A stretch of DNA of 64,000 nt, taken from assembly GCF_921293095.1 (NCBI RefSeq), contig NC_060258.1:4464001-4528000 (forward strand). The letters run 5' to 3'. Positions within the stretch are counted from its first letter, which is position 1; the number at the start of each line of letters is the position of its first letter. A program made the translations under genes and the position numbers. The notes under the pieces were generated by a model. It did not search any database and was not told the origin of the DNA. It saw only the letters and a list, made by a program, of their open reading frames with translations. Below, one piece after another: positions 58,397 to 64,000 of this stretch. This DNA comes from Ischnura elegans. Its lineage: Eukaryota > Arthropoda > Insecta > Odonata > Coenagrionidae.

Positions 58397-60660
58397 TTAA
58401 AGTTTCTCCTTCGTATGAGTCCGAATATGACAGACAAGGTTACTCCTTCGAGAGAAAGACTTTTCACATTCATTGCATGAATATGGTTTCTCCTTCGTAT
58501 GAGTCCGAATGTGACAGACAAGGGTATCCTTTAGAGAGAAAGACTTATCACATTGACTGCAAGAATAAGGTTTCTCCTTCGTGTGAGTCCGCATGTGACA
58601 GACAAGGTGACTCGTTTGAGAGATAGACTTATCACATTCATTGCAAGAATAAGATTTCTCCTTCGCATGAATCCGAATGTGACGGACAAGGCTGCTTTTT
58701 TCAGAGAAAGACTTATTACATTCACCGCAGGGATAACGTTTCTCCTTCATATGAGTCGAAATGTGACGGACAAGGTAACTCTTTTGAGAGAAAGACTTAT
58801 CACATTCATTGCATGAATACGGTTTCTCCTTCATATGAGTCGGAATGTGACGGACAAGGTAACTCTTTTGAGAGAAAGACTTATCACATTCATTGCATGA
58901 ATACGGTTTCTCCTTCATATGAGTCCGAATGTGACAGACAAGGTTACTCTTGCGAGAGAAAGACTTTTCACATCCATTGCAAGAATACGGTTTCTCCTTC
59001 GTATGAGTCCGCATGTGACTGACGAGGTTACTCTTTTGAGAGAAAGGCTTTTCACATTCACTGCATGAGTATAGTTTCTCCTTCGTATGAGTCCGATTGT
59101 GACGGACAAGGCTGCTTTTTTCAGAGAAAGACTTATTACATTCACCGCAGGGATAACGTTTCTCCTTCATATGAGTCGGAATGTGACGGACAAGGTAACT
59201 CTTTTGAGAGAAAGACTTATCACATTCATTGCATGAATACGGTTTCTCCTTCATATGAGTCCGAATGTGACAGACAAGGTTACTCTTGCGAGAGAAAGAC
59301 TTTTCACATCCATTGCAAGAATACGGTTTCTCCTTCGTATGAGTCCGCATGTGACTGACGAGGTTACTCTTTTGAGAGAAAGGCTTTTCACATTCACTGC
59401 ATGAGTATAGTTTCTCCTTCGTATGAGTCCGATTATGACGGACAAGGCTGCTTTTTTCAGAGAAAGACTTATTACATTCACCGCAGGGATAACGTTTCTC
59501 CTTCATATGAGTCGGAATGTGACGGACAAGGTAACTCTTTTGAGAGAAAGACTTAACACATTCATTGCATGAATATGGTTTCTCCTTCATATGAGTCGGA
59601 ATGTGACGGACAAGGTAACTCTTTTGAGAGAAAGACTTATCACATTCATTGCATGAATACGGTTTCTCCTTCATATGAGTCCGAATGTGACAGACAAGGT
59701 TACCCTTGCGAGAGAAAGACTTTTCACATCCATTGCATGAATACGGTTTTTCCTTCGTATGAGTCCGCATGTGACTGACGAGGTGACTCTTTTGAGAGAA
59801 AGGCTTTTCACATTCACTGCATGAGTATAGTTTCTCCTTCGTATGATTCCGAATGTGACGGACAAGGTTGCTTTTTACAGTGAAAGACTTTTCACATTCA
59901 TTGCAGGAATAAGACGTTTTTGCTGCTCGTGGACGAACTGCGCATGAGTTGATATTCGAAATACAGCTTTCCCTCACCTCCCTAAAATTGTCATTCTCCC
60001 TTGATTCTCCGAAGTTATCCTTAAGCAGCCCATTTCCTTTTTGTCTCGCTCCTTGGCTCTTACCCATCAGCTGATTTAAACTTTTGGAGGGGATGAGCTG
60101 ACACGACATATTAGTTTCTCTCCTTGAAACAAAGGTTATGAGAGACGAATATTTTCTGACTGACAAATTTGAATCAATATCAAAATTTCCAGAACCGAAA
60201 TGAATCTCGAGGTGCTTAATGAGATCAGATTTGGCATCGAATGCATCTCTGCATTTGAAGCAATGATAAGATTTTTCCCTGGAACTGGCACGCTTCCCAG
60301 GATTTTTGATCATGCAAGTACTTTTCACTTTGTTTTCCTGTATAACTACTTCGGGGCCATTCTTTCCATTCTCAGTGCTCCTGAAAAACTTGATGGTCTC
60401 TGCATTATCACAACCACCTCTCTTCTCATCAATAGTCATTTTTGCTCTATCCCCTCTGATTTTACACGCATATCTAGATTCCAAATGTAATCGTCCAACA
60501 TTACGAATTGAGCAGGACCTCATTTTATCACCAAGCAAGGTATCAGACTTTTTAACGTCTTTATCCATCACCTTCTTTCCTTTCCTTGAATGTGATGCTC
60601 TAATCTTCGGTTCAAGGACTGCAAACAAGGCTGAGGCTCTTTCAGGAGCTGTGGACTCTA
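58397..60660 (-). CDS. C2H2 zinc-finger protein, last exon with 19 fingers
   Basis: The minus-strand exon opens at an acceptor TTGAAATTCTTTTCTAG just above 60660 and reads STAPERASALFAVLEPK, so the true start lies in an upstream exon. About 120 residues of basic, finger-free sequence come first, then one isolated finger (YHCFKCRDAFDAKSDLIKHL), a 90-residue spacer, and 18 contiguous fingers of 28 residues with Cx2C...Hx3H. Linkers are (T/M)KEKP(Y) rather than the usual TGEKP. Fingers 3-7, 8-11 and 12-16 are successive near-identical blocks (types SECEKP, NGCEKS, NECDKS, GECNKS), a mark of recent internal duplication. It ends at a stop followed by two more decayed fingers. Expected role: sequence-specific DNA binding in the nucleus; target unknown. 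Confidence 0.85.
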
Positions 60661-61353
60661 GAAAAGAATTTCAAATAAAAAAAGGTAAGGTCAGGCATGA
60701 AATCTACGATTCGTTGAACTAATTTATAACAGCCTTTGGGCAGATATCAAGGCAGCTGCTTGAACCGACCGTTCATGTAGATGCAACAAACATAACAAGG
60801 TGTCGGTTAGTTTTTACGGTGTTTTCCATGCATTTCTTAACAAATAAAATTTCACTGCTCCTCAGAGTAATTGAGCAAAATATTGCATACTAACCTCAAT
60901 TATCTACTCGAGAAAATATCTCAATGCACTTTTTCATGCACAGAAGTAATCATAAACTGTATTTACAGATGGCATGCATACACATAATGTGGAATTGAAA
61001 CAGTTATCATTATTATAAAAAAACAAATAATTCCGTAGATTATAAATATTAAATATACAATATATAAATGTCAAGGAATTAGATAGGCAAGAAGATAATA
61101 AAAGCTCACAAAAAATCTCTTTCTACTTAATAAATCATAGAAAGGAAGATGGATGGGCAATAATATGGCATATTTTGAGAAATTGCTCAAAGGACAGCAT
61201 GTATTAAAAAAGAAATATTTGTCAGAATTATAATAGCAGTAAATTAAGATCACATTCTCTGAGGGGCACACCACTCTAATTCTAATGAAAATTTCATTAC
61301 TTTCACACCTTGCATTATTAATAAAATCATTTCAAATACAAAGGTATGGGGTA
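60661..61353. other. Intron/upstream region of the zinc-finger gene
   Basis: AT-rich and without coding frames. The upstream exon of the zinc-finger gene is not visible here and may lie beyond 64000. Confidence 0.4.
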
Positions 61354-62071
61354 TTAACACATTCGCTTCCGGGCCCGAATTCTACTGTCATTCCGCGTGT
61401 GCCAGGCGAATATTTTCGAACCCATTACCAAACGGCAATAATGATATTGAGCCTATCTCCGGGTTTTACTAATATTTCTCGGAATATTATCACTCATTGC
61501 GTGATGCGCTATCGCTTGTAACTTAAGTCACGTGCGACGCCATAGGGCATCTCCCCTTTTTTGACAATGCCTAAAATTTGATGAGACGCCATTTGGCGGT
61601 TCAGGCATTTGGATCTGCGTACCAACTTTTTAGTGTACACTGAAAAGCTATGATTGAAAATAATGTTAAAACAAATTTTAATTGTTGATTATGCTTTTTA
61701 TAATATTTGCTACCATACCCGGAGATGATTAGTGCAATGACTTAAATTTGGGAGACTTAGGTACGGCTGATCCGGACAGATCATAAATTTTGTAGAAACA
61801 CGTTTGGGTTTACTGAGGGCAACTTTGCGGCTCATCGTCTGCAAGAATTCTTTGTTCGGGCCTTTCTAAAATGAAGATACAGCGCTAAAAATAGTGCGAA
61901 AAATACTAATACTAATTTTATGTTATGATAATTTTATCCTCTAAATTACCAGACTTCGAAGACTTCCTTCAGTGTTATTTGTATTTACCAGGTAGTGCGT
62001 TGATTTATTTAGACCCTATCAACGGAATCCCGAAGAATATGCATCCATTTTTCTATAATTTATGAACTTAA

Positions 62072-63180
62072 CTACAGGAGGGAGATCACGTGGGCACCTG
62101 GATTCCGTGTTTCACTCCACACTATAAAAGCATTAACAATGCAAGTCCCAAAAAGAGCATAATCGGCCACCTTGTGGTACCACCTTACTGTTTTTCGGTG
62201 GGTGCAGTGATACAACGAAAGGGTGTCGGCAATGTCAATTCCTCCTTTTATTTTATTGTACTCAATCACCATCTTTGGCTTAGTAACCACTCCCCCTCTT
62301 AGATTTATTTCCCCGTTGGGATTATCTCCTATCTGATGGTGGTGGAGATCATGAATACGTCGCGCTGATCTTCCCAATTCTATGCCGTTGCTCCACAAGT
62401 TTTTCATAGCACTGAAATGCCTTTCTTTAATTTAGCCGTCGTTATTTCTCTTAACTGCCCTTTCCTATTTTTCTTAATGGTTCCCACAAAATTATACTTA
62501 TCTCCCAAGATTTCTTTCCATAAGCGCGGGATGAATCACCCCACTAGAAGTATCTAAACATTACAGCAGGAGCAGGGGTGCCGACTTACAAAAAATATTG
62601 GGAGGGCCCAAACCGGGGACCTTGTCTCTGTAAATTTTATAAGTAGTGAATTTTAAGTTTTTTAAGCATTTTAGAAGAGTCATATGATCAACGTTAGAAC
62701 CCTGATCACTGGAATCTAGATATCTGGACACTCCGGGGAAAATGACAAGCATGGCACAATTTTTCCTCACATCTGTAACGAATTTTTGGGGGGACTCGGG
62801 CCCCCTCAGGCCCCGTGGAGTCGGTGCCACGGAGAAGGAGTTATTAGAATGTGAATAAAAAATGGAATAAGGAATCATACCTCTATTAGAAGAAGAAAGA
62901 TTACCTGACTATGAGGATTCATACGACTCCTCAGACACCGTGAATTAGCGGTGTCCCCTTCAGAAAATCCTTCAAGGTCGTTGGTGGAACCCGAATTGTC
63001 AGAATAAAACATATGCTCGATTTCTTCTTCGTTAAAACGTTTCTTTCCCCCAATTATGCGTGACGGAGTACACGTGATATATTCACTAAACTGGTTATCA
63101 CTGCCGTATCGAAGGCACAGGCACAGAGAATAAATTTGGTATACTGATATGCTCTTCACTCGGTTAGGTGTGAGCGACAA
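62072..63180 (-). pseudogene. Decayed piggyBac transposase
   Basis: The N-terminal part (63060-62900) has KRFNEEEIEHMFYSDNSGST, the acidic start typical of this family. The C-terminal part (62407-62072) has TKPKMVIEYNKIKGGIDIAD followed by TLSLYHCTHRKTVRWYHKVA, the GG(I/V)DxxD block and the RKxxRWxxK helix. The catalytic middle is missing and its place is partly taken by a MITE, so the copy cannot be active. Confidence 0.75.
62573..62840. mobile_element. MITE nested in the piggyBac element
   Basis: The ends resemble each other in inverted form: caggggtgccgactta on the left and, inverted, ccgtggcaccgactcc on the right, each followed inward by a ggggggccc-like word. About 270 bp, no coding capacity. 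It lies within the transposase region and is younger than the host element. Confidence 0.5.
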
Positions 63181-63697
63181 CTGAGGGAAGGAAAGAAACG
63201 AAAAAAAGCTCTGGAAATGTAATTTGAAACATTATGTGGAGATATAATACCTCAAGCTCCACTTGAAATATAGAATGATATAGCCATTGAAAAATGGCAC
63301 TCTCGAAAAAAACATGAGAAACCGAAGGCGAAAGAAATGAAATTCGAGCTGAAATGTGTTACCAATTTTCCCGAAACCTTTTCTCCGATACATTTTTTAC
63401 CAAACACCTAATTTCCCGATTGTATAAAAAAAGCTATTTATCGTAAAATTCAACAAGTGGGACTCCAAGTCCCTTACAATGAAGATAACATTGTCTCATC
63501 AGTGCATAAGGATGTGTAGCTTAAATTTCAAGTTCTATACATTGCTTGATGATTCAACGAAAAAGCTATTTTGACGCCTATTGGCATCTCACTAGTTGCG
63601 TCCAGCGGCAATGTGAGACGCCATATGGCGTCTCACTAACTCGGATTTGAAGTTATGTGAGACGCCCTATGGCGGCGCGTGGCAGGGAATGTGTTAA

Positions 63698-64000
63698 TGA
63701 TCTCATACCTTAAGTCATTATAAATTAAATAGGGATAGTCAGACGGGATTCCTCATATCCAAATATCTGCAGTTTTTGCCCTTCATCTGATATATTGTAT
63801 TCAAAGTTGCGGAAGGCATCGGATCTGGATCCGAAATTATATATTATGGCTTCTCTGAATCCACACCCCATATGATAAGAGTGGAAAGGGTTTTAACACT
63901 ATTCGAATATGCCCTCACAGTGCCACTGATATCTCTTTCTGCCAGTCTTAGTTTGAGAGCCTGGATAATTCACCATGGGTTGGTATAAAAAACCATCAGA
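63698..64000. other. No gene supported
   Basis: Short open frames only. Words such as ggatctggatccgaaa recall hAT-type MITE sequence but no ends were found. Confidence 0.35.

Larger units (their letters stand above)
61354..63697 (-). mobile_element. piggyBac element with TTAA sites, coding region decayed
   Basis: TTAA at 61354-61357 and at 63694-63697 flank inverted ends: ttaacacattcgcttccggg on the left and, inverted, ttaacacattccctgccacg on the right. Subterminal words gacgccatatggcgtctcac (right, about 63620) and gagacgccatttggcg (left, about 61584) are shared. Transposase pieces lie on the minus strand. A MITE at about 62573-62840 sits inside. Confidence 0.85.

Noticed and set aside
58553-59778. 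Long plus-strand frames with repeats such as SPSYESECDRQG across the zinc-finger exon
   Set aside because: They are the antisense reading of the periodic finger array; the minus strand has the Cx2C/Hx3H pattern and an acceptor site.

Overview
The window looks like TE-rich nuclear DNA of an arthropod, most likely an insect with a large genome. It is AT-rich, intron-bearing and almost free of long reading frames. It carries several piggyBac-type elements with TTAA target sites, Jockey-like and R1-like LINE fragments, a tRNA-derived SINE, a C2H2 zinc-finger array gene and a protein family with an ankyrin motif. The species cannot be fixed from the sequence. All calls are from reading the sequence; no database search was run.

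Layout. 1-9 kb: mostly non-coding, with a transposon-like remnant near 3.3-3.9 kb and splice-like signals between 4.4 and 7.7 kb. 9.0-12.4 kb: a piggyBac transposase remnant split by a 2.5 kb transposon with inverted ends of about 365 bp. 16.6-18.9 kb: an LTR-retrotransposon fossil (Ty3/gypsy-like gag). 18.9-21.0 kb: a pogo/Tigger-like remnant, a hairpin of transposon ends and a fragment of a cysteine-rich multicopy family. 22.6-24.6 kb: the best intact candidate host gene, with an ankyrin motif, a coiled coil and a C-terminal domain of unknown function. 25.0-27.8 kb: LINE fragments. 29.5-31.1 and 32.35-34.84 kb: TTAA-flanked elements. 36 kb: a tandemly duplicated remnant.

37-43.6 kb is a dense repeat mosaic. 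It holds two inverted copies of an unclassified repeat (one split by a SINE), a hAT-like MITE, a fossil retroelement whose RNase H region looks like that of hepadnaviruses (the insect HEART-type elements), and a long palindromic TTAA element. 46.8-48.9 kb is a satellite of about 173-bp monomers in a higher-order A-B-C-D order, split by another insertion. 48.9-52 kb holds a transposase fragment and an internally deleted Jockey-like LINE. 52.7-54.3 kb holds a broken, diverged paralogue of the 22.6 kb gene. 58.2-60.7 kb holds the last exon of a C2H2 zinc-finger gene with 19 fingers, expanded by nearly identical internal duplications. 61.35-63.70 kb is a complete-ended but internally decayed piggyBac copy with a nested MITE.

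No operons, CRISPR arrays, rRNA genes or free-standing tRNA genes are visible. The genes do not form a pathway. The main stories are TE nesting, satellite structure, zinc-finger array expansion, a lineage-type gene family and a hepadnavirus-related fossil.
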